A DNA stretch of 64,000 bases from Coprinellus micaceus (Eukaryota; Basidiomycota; Agaricomycetes; Agaricales; Psathyrellaceae): positions 1,550,001 to 1,614,000 of the forward strand of contig OX596343.1 of the NCBI GenBank assembly GCA_951394405.1. The letters run 5' to 3'. Position numbers and translations under genes: made by a program. Under the pieces are notes generated by a model, which had not been told where the DNA came from, ran no database searches, and saw only the letters and a list, made by a program, of their open reading frames with translations. This document shows positions 22,112 to 33,183 of this stretch, piece by piece; positions within the stretch are counted from its first letter, which is position 1, and every line of letters starts with the position of its first letter.

Positions 22112-24108
22112 CTATGCCATCACGTCGACAAGGATTGTGATGATTCCGAGAACTGTTGAATCCGAGGTTCAGTTAGCGAATGGATCCTCTACCTGTAGGT
22201 CGGAAGGGAACCGAAAGACCCACCGATCTCAATCCCAATCAGAGCAATGACGATCTGCTCTAGGCGCTCAGAATGCCTGCTCGACACCGTCTCCTTCAAA
22301 AGTTGGAGCATATCCTGCAAAACCTACGAATTTTCGGTTCTCAATCACGAGAGATGTCATAACATGAGAAAGTCCCACCTCCACGCGAGTGTTCAAAAGG
22401 TTGATTCTTTGGGGGATTTCGAGATAACTTCGGGCAGCATCGTAGAGAGGCTGCAGATCGGGGAAACTCTGGAAGAACAAAACCACAGTTTCAGTGAGGA
22501 CAAGGGCCTACGGCCTTGGAGAACTTGGAGAGCGCGTACCCAAAAGACTTCCTAGATGATTGTGCGTGAGATATTGGGTAAAAGGCCATGGTGGCGATTT
22601 GATAGGAAGGACTCACAGGAGAATCAAGAACCGAACCCACGGAGTTGATATTCGTTCTCAGAAGGAACAACTGTCCAATTTGTTGCATGATCTCTGAGGC
22701 GGGCGTAAGCTCCATCCCGTACCAACGATAATCATGCCCACCTTTATGGGGCATTCCTATCTTTCCTGTCTCCGAGATGATTTCTGGAATGTCTTTCGTC
22801 TCTTCTACCGTCGTAGAGATGAGGTCTTCGAACTGAAGAACCGTCGGAACGAGAATCACGGCCGAAGGACAAAGGGACTCACAAGTGAGATCTTGACGGA
22901 CTGGGATAGGGCATGGGATAACGACAGCTTGGTCCTGTGAAGCCGCCCTTGAGTGTGATATCATCGACGCTACGGAACAACACGAACATGTAGCTCGAAC
23001 CTTTCCGGAGCGTGATAACATCGTTGTATATTCTACCTCGCCGTCAGAAATAATAGATGAGGTCGAAGGAAATGGAAGCACATACCGACTGTAATTTGCA
23101 TAGTAGTAATTCAAATCCTCCATCTCTACGTCCTCAGGGGCTTTGGGCACCGTTCGTTAGGACAGCAGAATACGCTCGATACGACAAAGAAGCATTACCG
23201 AGTCTCCCAACTTCAAATCGCCGTCTGTGAATATGATAGATGAGCAGAAGCATCTCGGCATGAGGAATTCGGACTGACATCGAAGAGAGAAACCGTTTTT
23301 CCTGGGCCTCGGTCATCCCCCAAATTACTACGGTCCCATACGAGAACATGAAGATTTCCGCTTCAGATCCCGCTGTATCAAACTTGCTCTTGGCCTTTTT
23401 CGTGACTCGCTCCTCTCCGCTGACTTCTCGAAGCTCTGGAATCCCAAGAAGGTCTCCCGTGGGGGCACGAGAAGTCGAGGGCAAATTCGAGGGATCTGGG
23501 AGGTTGGCGGGAGGATCGTATACATACGGCGTGTATATCACGTCGTCTATTAACTTGGGGTTCGTATGGTAGGCGTTCTTCCTTGCCTGGAAGAACTTCA
23601 TCAAGTCATTCATCCGGTAGGAGCTGGTGCGTTGTTAACAAGCGACCCGTGAGCGCAAACCAACGGCGTCTTACCTGGCAGTCGCATACGCCGTAACTCG
23701 TGGTAGCGACTTCGCCTTCTTCTTGGTTAATTTCAGCGCATCCCTCCTAGCTGTACCCTCAGGGATAAGGGATATTTGATTATAGATCTGGGCCAAGTGA
23801 GTTTGCAGTCAGTCCACGGAAGCCGAAGTCTTGAAGAGTGCAAGCGCTCGGCGTACCTCCACATCCTGCTCCTCAGCTTGCGAGTCCTCCTCAGCCTCAC
23901 CATCTTCGCTCTCTCCAGTCGTTGCAGTGCCCTCCGTCTGAGCCCTCTCTGCCGTTGGCGTCTTAGGCTTCGTGTCCAGGCTCGGTAGGTTCTCAGGTTG
24001 CTCTGGCAGAACTTTCAGCTTCCCTGCAACCTTCGTCGACCTATTCGCTCCTCTAGGCTTCGGTTCTGGAGCAGAGTTGGAGGCTCTCCGTAGTATAGAT
24101 TCAGGCAT
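22112..24108 (-). CDS. RMD1: RMD1/Sif2-type DUF155 protein (RMND1 family)
   Basis: Member of the DUF155 family that includes yeast Rmd1, S. pombe Sif proteins and human mitochondrial RMND1. The exact biochemical role is unsettled. ATG 24108 begins a long Pro/Ser/Glu-rich, probably disordered N-terminus (MPESILRRASNSAPEPKPRG). The conserved domain has ASYRMNDLMKFFQARK-type sequence, then AEIFMFSYGTVVIWGMTEAQ (the family hallmark) and EDVEMEDLNYYYANYSR. The C-terminal half has QQIGQLFLLRTNINSVGSVL, LYDAARSYLEIPQRINLLN and TRVEVLQDMLQLLKETVS. A hydrophobic terminal segment, IVIALIGIEIVLGIITILVD, would be a tail membrane anchor. Stop at 22112-22114. Many small exons are needed. Family assignment is strong. 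Confidence 0.86.
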
Positions 24109-27100
24109 TGTGTCTCCTCGGGTCGGCGGGTGTCGTTGGAAGGGAAATGCGCCAAGCGACCTTAGCGTTCAGCGTCAACCCAGGTTCAAGCGCCGGTGCA
24201 CGAAGTGACCTCATCCAGATTAACAATTACGTAATTTTGAATTTTAGATAAATAATTATATACTTGAGCTTTTTGGGGTATATTCTTGCCCTTCTTGGAC
24301 CAGTTGTATGAGCTCATTGACGTTTTAGACCCCTCTCCGTCCTGCAGATCCTACGAAAATGCGTGAAAGGTGGCTGCGGCTAGCTGTCTACGCATGTTGT
24401 GGAGTGCGTAATTTCTCTGGTCGTCGGCTTTTCGAACTCGAGCGAGAGGAGCCGATATCACCACAAAATCAGATTTGCGAACCCATGTAGCCAAGAGTAC
24501 ATAGTAGTTAACCGCGACCGGCAATTGCCTCTGGCATTGAATACCCGCACATTGGTAGTTTTCTATATGGTAGAAGCTTTCTGAGGAGAGCTTATGTTCC
24601 GATGTACCTGACGTGCTTCTCTTGAGGAAGCTCGGGGAGCCCATATGACAGCGATGTTCTCTCTTCCAAGAACGTCCAGGCCAGTTCTAATTGTGGGATT
24701 GATAGATCTGCAGCATGTGACCGATACGAAGCCAGACTCGTATGGATTTCATTCGCTTCTCGGTATATGTGCGCGGTGTCTATCGTATCAATACAGTCCC
24801 GGCGAGAACGCCGGAGGAATACGGTCAGAGTTTCTGGTTTCGAGACTGGAGGACAAGGACCCCCGGTATGCGACGCTTTCCAAGACGGACAGAGAAGGCT
24901 GGAGATACTTGGATTGTCTTTTCAGCACCGAAGATCGGAGAATTCTCCTGCCTGCCTTTCGCCCGGCGAAATTACTTAGGAAAGGCACGACACTTGGTAG
25001 CTTGCTTGACCCAGGTTTCTACATTTCGTTAGACGGAGAGTCCCTTATATTCCTCACACCAAGGCGATGTGTATCACGTCCTAGCCTATCACCCGGAGTG
25101 GTTCTTTCATACTTCTTGCGCATCACGGACAAAACATGGAACGCAATCAAGAGATAGAGATACTAGCTACCATAGCTACCATAGTATTCTTTCTGATACA
25201 GTACTGAGTAGTGACCGTATTGACAAAGAGAAGCCGCGATTGCTGTCGGGTAATATGGGGCTAAATTGAAGTCTTCACCGTTCTCGGCGTACAACTAGTC
25301 ATTGTGCGATTAATGTGGAAACCGTGTCGCTGTTCGCTGTAGCCTAACCATAATTATATCGTCGCAAATCGCTCTGGGTACTTTGGACCGCTAGGAGGTC
25401 TAATAAACCGTGTAAGGGCATCGCGGTCAATGCTGAGACCACTTGTCCAAGAGTGCTACCGCCGCGTAGTGGAACTACAACCGCCCTTGGTCATAAATAG
25501 CCACTTGCGCTTTCAGAGAACTCCGCGTTTGTTTTTCCACCCAAAAGCTTCGAGAAACGCTGATCTCTCTATCCACGCATCCCTAGTTACAATCTCTATG
25601 TTGTGACTCTTGCGCGAGTTCTCTGATTGATGGCACTGTGGGGGTAAAGACTCTGGAATGAGGATTTCGTCGGGGTTCGTCACTTATCTCTTCAGTGGAA
25701 TCCCCCGGTGTGAATCCGGGGTGCTCAAAGGGGGAGGTCAGAAAAACCCAGGGCTTACCGGCACCGACCACCGTTGCAGTCTCGTTCACGTTTGTACTTA
25801 CGCTATGAAAACAGGGAATCAGGTTCGCGTGGGATGTCAGCCTACCGGTCTATAGCCGTTCAATTGAGAGTGGAATAAGCGCTGATAGTACCACCAGGGA
25901 GATCAGATCCTGCCAATTCACCGCGTATTTCGGGGTTATCGCACACAGATTCCGCAGGTTCTGAGACGACAGTTCTTCCGCTTGATGGTCATCCTGGTCG
26001 ATGAAACGGGACTTCGGTCGCAAAGAGCTGCCTCCTTACGCGCGTTGAAGGGGCGTATTGAACTATGCCTAATCCACCGACAACTCACACCGGGAGACGT
26101 TCCGAGCTCCTTGACATGCCTTCTGAGTTATTGTCCACTCTATATAGTATATCCATAGAAGAAGCTCTATGGGCGTACGAGGACCGTTGTCACGCTTCTT
26201 TTAGTGATTGCGTCGATCCGACGGCGCAAGATCGCCCAGCCCAAAGGTGCCAGTGGCACCAGGAGAGTGTCAAAGAGAGACCTCGATACCGAGGTGCACC
26301 CACGGACACCATTGGATACCCAACCCATGCCGTAGACCTCCCAAAGAATCATTTAGGTTCGACGGGGTACATTGTATTGGGACACGCTACATGTACAGTG
26401 GTCGGAGACTTGCCGGTGAAAACCATGGGATCAGTTAGGGATCCCAGCTGTTCCAACTACACCCCTTCCAGATAATTGACTGTGCAGCACCTCTGAGGAG
26501 TAAAATACGCCGAGATGTTCGTCTATAGACTGCGCAAGACAAACTCCGATCTTTGATACACAGATACCGCAATTTAAAGATGAAAAAGACTTATTGAGGA
26601 TAAGATGGCTTTGAACATGCCAGAAGGTCAATAGGGGTAGGGTGCAAGCAAAAATACATTACATGCAGCGAACTTCCGATCTAACGCGATAACGAAACAC
26701 CCTGACTTAGTGCTCGAGGTATGTGAGTAGTTTAACGCCGTCGAATAGCTTTGATCCCATGGCCCTTCTAGTTAGGAACGTCGATCCGAAGCCTGATTCC
26801 CGTCTACACGACGAAAGGGGGCGACGTTCTGTAAGCTCAAACGCACAACGTTCAGGCGTTAGAATTGTGATATGGATGGGTTCCTTTATCGCAATACGGG
26901 ATAACGCGCTGAATGAACCAGGAGATAGCATATGAGGGGGGGCATACATATCCGGCAATGTAGGGATGGGCTAAGCCAAGCGAAGAATTGAGAGCGAGCT
27001 AATTACATAGATAGAGATGAGATCATCGGAGAGAGACTGGAGTCCACTGTACAGTTACAAGCGTAGGCATACAATGCAGATAGCTAGGAGGTCGATGAGC

Positions 27101-27329
27101 AATAAGGTTAAATAAACAACAGGGTCCATGCAAGGATGAGTGATGAGGTAGTGTCCATGTCTAAATTGTAATATGAGTCCAGAATCCTGATCCTGGATAG
27201 ATGTTAGGAGTTGCACGATCCAAACATTAATCTTTTGTGACTGCTTCTGATACCTGAACGACAACAGTAGACGGGTGGGTAAAGTCCGAGCCCATGTCTT
27301 GCATGGGGTATTCCACCGAGAGATGAGGA
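24109..27329. other. 3.2-kb gene-poor interval with unassigned reading frames
   Basis: This stretch between RMD1 and the WOPR gene has lower GC and no recognised gene. The longest open frames are 24645-25157 (+, 170 codons; segments FSTEDRRILLPAFRPAKLL and LLDPGFYISLDGESLIFLTP) and 26065-26475 (+, 136 codons; LLDMPSELLSTLYSISIEEA, weakly F-box-like). Neither has a clear family, splice partner or promoter. A short tandem repeat of about 11 nt (tagctaccata) is near 25168-25190. TAAGCGC is at 25876-25882. It could be a long regulatory region, gene remnants or a decayed element; the sequence alone does not decide. Confidence 0.4.
24645..25157 (+). CDS. Unassigned open reading frame, 170 codons
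   Basis: An uninterrupted frame from an ATG at 24645 to a stop at 25155-25157. I recognise no domain. Composition is plausible for a globular protein (RFRPAKLL-like basic stretch, YISLDGESLIFLTP beta-like stretch), but splice-like GT and AG pairs inside it suggest it may be partly intronic or a chance frame. It stands alone in a gene-poor interval. Confidence 0.2.
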   Translation: MTAMFSLPRTSRPVLIVGLIDLQHVTDTKPDSYGFHSLLGICARCLSYQYSPGENAGGIRSEFLVSRLEDKDPRYATLSKTDREGWRYLDCLFSTEDRRILLPAFRPAKLLRKGTTLGSLLDPGFYISLDGESLIFLTPRRCVSRPSLSPGVVLSYFLRITDKTWNAIKR

Positions 27330-28686
27330 TCAAGTCGCGAACCGACGCAGGGCTTGAATGTCCATGGGGTCGCGAGGAACATGCGAAGCGCTTTGTAGAA
27401 CCTCCAGAGGAACCAGACTTGGGCTCCTCTTCCTACGGGCAGAGCTCGATCCAGAGCTGGAGAACGAAGAATTCGGGGAATGGGAAGCCGATTTATTTGA
27501 GTAAAGCGGGGGAGATGGGGAATGCGGATGGTGGTAAGACGAAGATGCGTATTGATCGGAGAAGGTCGAGATTGGCTTAGAGAGTAGAGGCGACGAGGCT
27601 TGCAAGCTGCTCTCGGGCGGATGGGGGGTAGTCGGGTGAGCTCGGCTATCTCGTCGTGTTTTGCCAATGCGGGCGCTCCTGAACCAACCCTCCGGCACAG
27701 GCATCTCACCGACCCCCCGGATGGTCTCAACGGTGCAGAGTTGATCCAACTTCGCCTGACTGAAGTACGCCGCTAAGAGTGATATTAGTTAGCGATCTCG
27801 AGGGACCGAATTAGACTGTAGATGGCTACTCACTCAAATGCCACTTGCGGATGATACCCTTGGGACGATCGGATGGAAGAGACACCAAGACACTGTAGGT
27901 CTGCTTGATGAGCCTCTCCGACTCGGGTATCTGCCGTGCATCGGAGGAATAGGGCCTGTTCGAGGATCGTTAGAACCACAGGGCGAGAAGGTTTCATAAG
28001 GTGCTGGGAAGTGTCCGGAGGTGAGATTGCAATCAAGCGAAACTCTGCATCCTACCCGGAGCATCGTTCCTCGATCCTCGAGAAGTAGCGCCAAGGTATC
28101 GTAAATCGCAAACCTACCGCATCATCTGAGCCCACGGTGTTATTGGGCTGACGAAATCGTCCGCTATGTCAGATTCCTTCTGGTGATAGAATAGAAATTC
28201 CTGTGGTTATGGCGACTCAGTTTGAACCCATCATTGGTAATGACGAGAAGAAAACACGTACATCCCGGACACCTAGCCAACCGTATGTCGAACGTCAATG
28301 CATGAGAGGGACGAGGAACGCGAGATTGTAGCACGCACGACTTGGGCCCCAACCCATACCGTCCGTCCTACCGACGAGATCGTGAGCCAGGAATAGACAC
28401 CAACCAAAGAAGAGTTACGCACCACCGCTCCATCCCAAGGCCTGTGGGTTCGGTGTTTGCACCGCGTTCCTCCCTGCTCAGCGCGGTCAAGACCGATACT
28501 ATCGGTATGGGTGTCATCAAGAATACCGCACCAGACGTAGACATTTCCAGGGACAATGGCCCTTCGCTCTTCGGCGTCCAACCGGCGGGTGATCAGAGGC
28601 AGTCGATTCGTGGCGACCCCATTGAAGACTTGAAGGGCGTCTCGAGTTGAACGGATGCGGACACCTTGCAAGGTAGGACGCTGCAT
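27330..28686 (-). CDS. WOPR-domain transcription factor (Gti1/Pac2/Wor1 family)
   Basis: DNA-binding regulator of the WOPR family, which includes S. pombe Pac2 and Gti1, Candida Wor1 and Histoplasma Ryp1, all controllers of morphology or sexual development. I reconstruct seven exons: 28532-28686, 28423-28473, 28339-28367, 28262-28272, 28118-28200, 27834-27955 and 27330-27772. They total 894 nt and 297 residues, in frame. WOPRa has RIRSTRDALQVFNGV, LPLITRRLDAEERRAI, NVYVWEERGANTEPTG, ERWTDGMGWGPSR and VRDEFLFYHQK. WOPRb has LIKQTYSVLVSLPSDRPKG and IRKWHLTAYFSQ. The C-terminal third is Ser/Pro/His-rich with ARRKRS and ends DPMDIQALRRFAT. An 11-nt exon encodes only VRD plus part of the preceding codon. 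A TATA box lies 85 bp upstream of the ATG. An additional 3' splice to a frame ending at 27227 cannot be excluded. Confidence 0.92.
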
Positions 28687-30398
28687 CAGCGGTGAAATGA
28701 AGGGGTGGCGACCCAAGCCGATAGAGGGAAGAAGGATGGAGCGAGGGATACTTGGTCCTGTGGAAGGGGCTATATATGTGCACCCGGAATTGGAAGGGTC
28801 AAGTCTAATTGAAGTTGGGTTGGCAAATCCCAGGGAATATTTTTTGAGTTTCAATTGACGAGACCCATACGATGGGGGGACCAGAATCGGAGGATTCCAA
28901 CGTAAGGGGGAATCCACACTTTCTCACGGATAGGAAACTGTTTCGAAGAATGGCGATGAGATTGGGTCAGAGGTCGCTCACAGAACGGGGCGGACAAGAC
29001 GGATTGAGTATGGCACGGATCCGTACCTGAGGTCCATCATGAACAGAGACAGGCTTTAATTCTACGCAATCACACGCATCTGAGATCCGCAGGTACCTTT
29101 GGGAGGGCAATTGAGTGGATGAGATCACTATAACAAACAAGCTGGTGGGCAAGTTGAACGTCGGTGTGGTCGGTTCACAGGATCAATACCGTTGCCACAG
29201 TGTGTGTAGAAAGTCACAGCGTTGCGCAGGACCAACCCGCCGTCGTGCTTGGATCCAGGACGGGAGTGGATCCCTTTGGTTTCGAGCATTTAGATCGTGC
29301 GCCAGGCGGCCTTGCTTGTCATAATGCCATAGAGGGCCTGGAGGGGCGCCGTTGCCTGTGAAGTCCGCAGTCAAGAAATGTTAGTGGTTTCTTGCTAAGT
29401 TAGGTATCCGGGGGAGCCACTAACATAGCAAAGAACTCGCGTGAATGGCCGGTGAATCCTCTGCTCGAGGTCTACTACCAATGTGTAGCTTCTTGTATTC
29501 GCGCCTTCCAGACATGGGTTCTCGGAGATTACGATGCATTCGGGAGCGACTGGAGGAGGCCACGTCTTCAAACGCCTACCTTTCGAAGCTATTCTAGCGA
29601 GCTCGGGTACAAAATGTTAACCGTTCATACGTTATCAGCGAAGATTTCAGGAACTGGAAACGCTTACCGGTTGCTGATGTTGCCTTAATGGACTTCAGGG
29701 GAAAGTTCGGACCTACGCCAAATGTGTAACACCCCAAAGGGCGTTCGTGGAGGTCCACCACCTGGGAAACAACATGAGCGGGAAAGTCAACAATAGTCCA
29801 TCGAACTGATGCTCGGAGACGAAGCGTCAGAACTCTCGATCTTCCGATGAGGCGTTGAGCCTCACGGAGCTGTTGGGATCGGCGGTACTCGTAGGATACA
29901 CCGCCGATGACCTTGATTGACCCATTATAAAGCCCTGTCAGATATACCTTAACCATTGCCACAACATTGCTCGCCGACGCATCCCTTCGATGCCTCAGTG
30001 TAGTAGGCGCCACAAGAAGGAACATGGGGGAGCGAGATATGCGGCCTGGTCGTGGGAAGCCATAGTTCGTTGTCTTTGCTATTAGGGGAGCGGGAGGGCA
30101 TAGTAGTCGACAAAGCTTTCGAAGTCTGATTTGCTGTCGAGGAAGTTCTCGAAATGAAACCTTATAACATTAACTGGGTGTACCTTAAAGTTTAGGGAGT
30201 CATTTCTCGCCTGAGCAAGAGCCTTATGGGAGCGGTCAAAAGCTTGCGATGCTATTCAATCTGGTGTAGCTGATCCTCGCGTGAGGGCCTATAGGGTTAA
30301 AGCAGGAACCTCGGACCAGGAAAGATTGACGGAGAGAGAACAGCATACCACGGGAACCGAATACGATGGGGCATCGACGAGAGAAGTGGCTAGGGTAT
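28687..30398. other. 1.7-kb upstream region of WOPR gene with orphan coding-like frames
   Basis: No gene is firmly identified between the WOPR start and the DNAJC11 stop. Two minus-strand frames look partly protein-like: 29594-30025 (143 codons, with HVVSQVVDLHERPLGCYTFG) and 30082-30255 (57 codons, with HPVNVIRFHFENFLDSKSDF, ending in a stop). I could not join them into one model or match them to a family. Alternatives are a long regulatory region, as is usual upstream of developmental regulators, or a decayed or fast-evolving gene. Confidence 0.35.
28771..28776 (-). promoter_or_regulatory. TATA box of the WOPR gene
   Basis: TATATA lies about 85-90 bp upstream of the WOPR start codon (28686) on the minus strand, suitable spacing for a core promoter with a short leader. 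Confidence 0.45.
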
Positions 30399-32686
30399 CT
30401 AGCATTCTCCAACAGAATGTTCTGTATGCCATAAGTGTTAGCGTTTGCTTTGTGAATAGACTGCGATTAAGGCTATATGGACTCACCTGACAGAGGCAGA
30501 ACCACCGGCACATAGTCCGGAATCTCCGCATAGTGAGAACGGCCACGGAAGAGATAACGGATACGTAAGGACTTCGCGTTGAAGGGAGCAGGGTCAGAGA
30601 ATCCCTGAAGGTTCGCCTTGCAGGGAAATTTGGATCAGAAGAGAGGCACCATGACATATTCGATAGCAATGTGCTCGCACCTTTGATTTCCCCCCAGGAA
30701 TGTATAGGTGCGAGTTGCGAACCAGCGCCTGCATAGGAGTGGTAACACCGATCGCCAAATCCTGTGCCCCATCCTTTTCGTCGGTCACGCCGTACAAAGC
30801 CTCTTGGATAACCAAGCCTGAGTGGCAGTTAATACCAAGTGAAGAAACACCGTTCTGGGGGATGATCGCACCTCCTTTGGATGTCTCCAAGGACGTATGC
30901 TTGTTGGCTACGTCCTTGAGCAAATCAACGACGGCGTCTCGCTTCCTTCGTGCACCAGAGTCTTCTTCAAGGGCCCGCCGAGCCGCTCGGATCTGTCTAT
31001 AGCTCAGGGTGAGCTCAATGCACGTTGCGATGAGGTGAACGAAACTCACTCAATGCGCCGAGCACGTCGGCGAGGGAGGATAATAAACTGATATGATAGA
31101 ACAGATGCAATGGAAGGTAGGACAAAAGCACATAACGCGACCGTTGTGTTGCGTTCCGAGTCAGGTGTGGAAAGGATGATCGGAAGGCTGAATTGCTGTC
31201 TCCATGCCAAGATGCTGAACCGAGCAGGTTGGTGAAAGTCAATGAGTGGGAAGCAGGGTCGGAAGACTCACTCGAATTTGGCCATCACTGCATCTCTGGA
31301 GACGATGGTCTCGAAGTGGACTTGCTTTTCCTCGCCGACCCAGCTAAAGCCAAGGTTGATCAGAGATTTGAGAAGGCCCAGCTCGACGTTAAGCTTGAAT
31401 CGAGTGGAGAGCTCCACCACCGTCATCCCTATTTCACCAAAGAGGTTTGGTAGAATACCACTGAACGTTACCCCGAAGGCATTGTCCCAGGCAACTTGTC
31501 GGAACCCCGATGTCGATGAGATTCCATGTTTCATGGCCTCTGCGATCTCGTCTGTCGTTGAGGGAGGCGAGACGTACTTCAGTGTCAAAGAAGACGAAAC
31601 GTGTGTGATGTTGAGGGCGACCTCTCCGGTCTGAGGGGCCCCCTGGAAGAGCCGGCGAGAGACGCGGCAAAAAGCGATAGGCTGGTAGAGGAGCACGGGA
31701 GATGTCGCAATGTGTGCATCGAAAGTGTTGTATTCGTCCGAGTACTTCCCACCCAAGGTAGTCAAAAACGGTGCCTTCAAATCCACAGAGGCCTTGAACT
31801 AGTTTGAGCTCATGTCCAACGCGTGACTCGTGGTTAGACACACCTTTCCAGTAAAACGTGGCGAAAACTGGTGGCGTATAGTTCCATTGTAGTTCGTGAA
31901 ACCGTGACCGGTAGGTTGAGTGAGGTGAGTACTGTGCACCGTGACAGTAGTCTTTGAATCTACGCGTCTCTACCACCAGGGTCGTTAAAACCGTGCCAGC
32001 GTCTGAAAACTGATTTAAGTCTAGCTCACCGTAACGGTATGCTTGAACTCATCCGTCATAATCCGCATGGTTCTCAGCCGCCTGACTACGCCAGTACCCA
32101 TTGGCTTTCTATCGATAGGGTAGGTTGTATCCGCGGATTTGAATAGCCAACTGCCGTCCACAATAGTGTTGAGATGGGCTGTTAAAGGTGGGTCTAGCTC
32201 AAAGCCCGCCAGACCACCCTTCTTCTTGAAATCCTGGAGCTTTTCTCGAATCCTCTGCTTGTCGAGAAGGCGTAGTTCTTCTGGCCATTTTATGTTCACA
32301 CCTTCGATGCCTGTAGAATCATTCGGCACGACGTTGGCTCGGAAGTCGGGTAGCACCCATACCTAGCTCGTCATAGACCTGTCTACACGCTGTTAGCCGG
32401 GTCAACACCGAGTCAACGTGGCTCTCACCTAAGGAACTCATCCGACAGAACTACATGCGTCGTAGTCAGTACAGGTCTACATCTCAAGAGGAGGCAGGCA
32501 CGGACCCTGGTACGCCTTCTGCACCTTGAAGTACTCTTCCTCTGCTGCCTCCTTCCTTTCCGGACTCTGCTGCTTGTCGGGGTGAAAAAGCAACGACAAT
32601 GCGCGATACCGCTCGTTGATCTCAGTCTGAGACGCCGCCTTGTTGACATTCAGTACCGCACTATACCAAGTCAAGGTCTCAGTTAG
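30399..32686 (-). CDS. DNAJC11: DNAJC11-type J-domain protein (5' exon not located)
   Basis: Mitochondrial outer-membrane J-protein family; human DNAJC11 associates with MICOS/SAM complexes. The J-domain exon (32506-32686) reads TWYSAVLNVNKAASQTEINE, RYRALSLLFHPDKQQSPERK with the obligatory HPD, then EEEYFKVQKAYQ. It is followed by exons of 22 nt (32429-32450, VLSDEFLR) and 20 nt (32363-32382, QVYDELG), then IEGVNIKWPEELRLLDKQRI. The middle region (about 32000-31270) contains the beta-rich DUF3395-flanking part. The C-terminal domain has GLVIQEALYG, VTTPMQALVRNSHLYIPGGK, ANLQGFSDPAPFNAKSLRIR, YLFRGRSHYAEIPDYVPVVL, and ends EHSVGEC with stop at 30399. The frame before the J-domain is closed by a stop at a TAG acceptor, so an upstream first exon must exist; I could not join one (an ATG at 32792 does not splice in frame). 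Middle splice sites are uncertain. Confidence 0.8.
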
Positions 32687-33183
32687 CTACACCACGCTTC
32701 GAGGAGTTCTCATCGGCAGGAACGAACTAGAGGTCGATATCCTTCGCTTCTGCTCCCGCATCCTGCCCCGCGTCATCGTTCCAAAACCACATCAATCACT
32801 CGTCAACGAGCGCTTAGAGGACAGTACGTTGGCAACGAGTAGAGGAGAGGGTTCAGCGTCGTGCCCAACACGCTGGTGGATGTTGAACAGGCTATTTGGT
32901 CCGACATCCGCTGAAATTACCTGTCAAGGGCCGTGTCAAGGTTCGAACTGTTACGTACACTCCCGGCGGGAGGGCACGCGGCGCTTCGTTTCCCACAGTA
33001 TGTGATGGGCGCTTATTCTGGACCTAAGGGCGAGGCCGTTGCCTCGACCAACTGGTAGGGAGAGTAGGGGGACTGCAAGAACCTTGAGCACGAATTACGC
33101 TGTACAATTATACACGAAAAAAGATTGGAGTAATAAATTAAGGAGTGACTTCTGACACGCCCTTGGTACTGAATGTTCTCCGG
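32687..33183. other. Upstream region of DNAJC11 and 3' flank of carrier gene
   Basis: About 500 bp. It should contain the missing first exon of the DNAJC11 gene and holds GAGCGCTTA at 32808-32816 and GGGCGCTTA at 33007-33015. The 3' flank of the carrier gene is AT-rich near 33110-33145. Confidence 0.4.
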
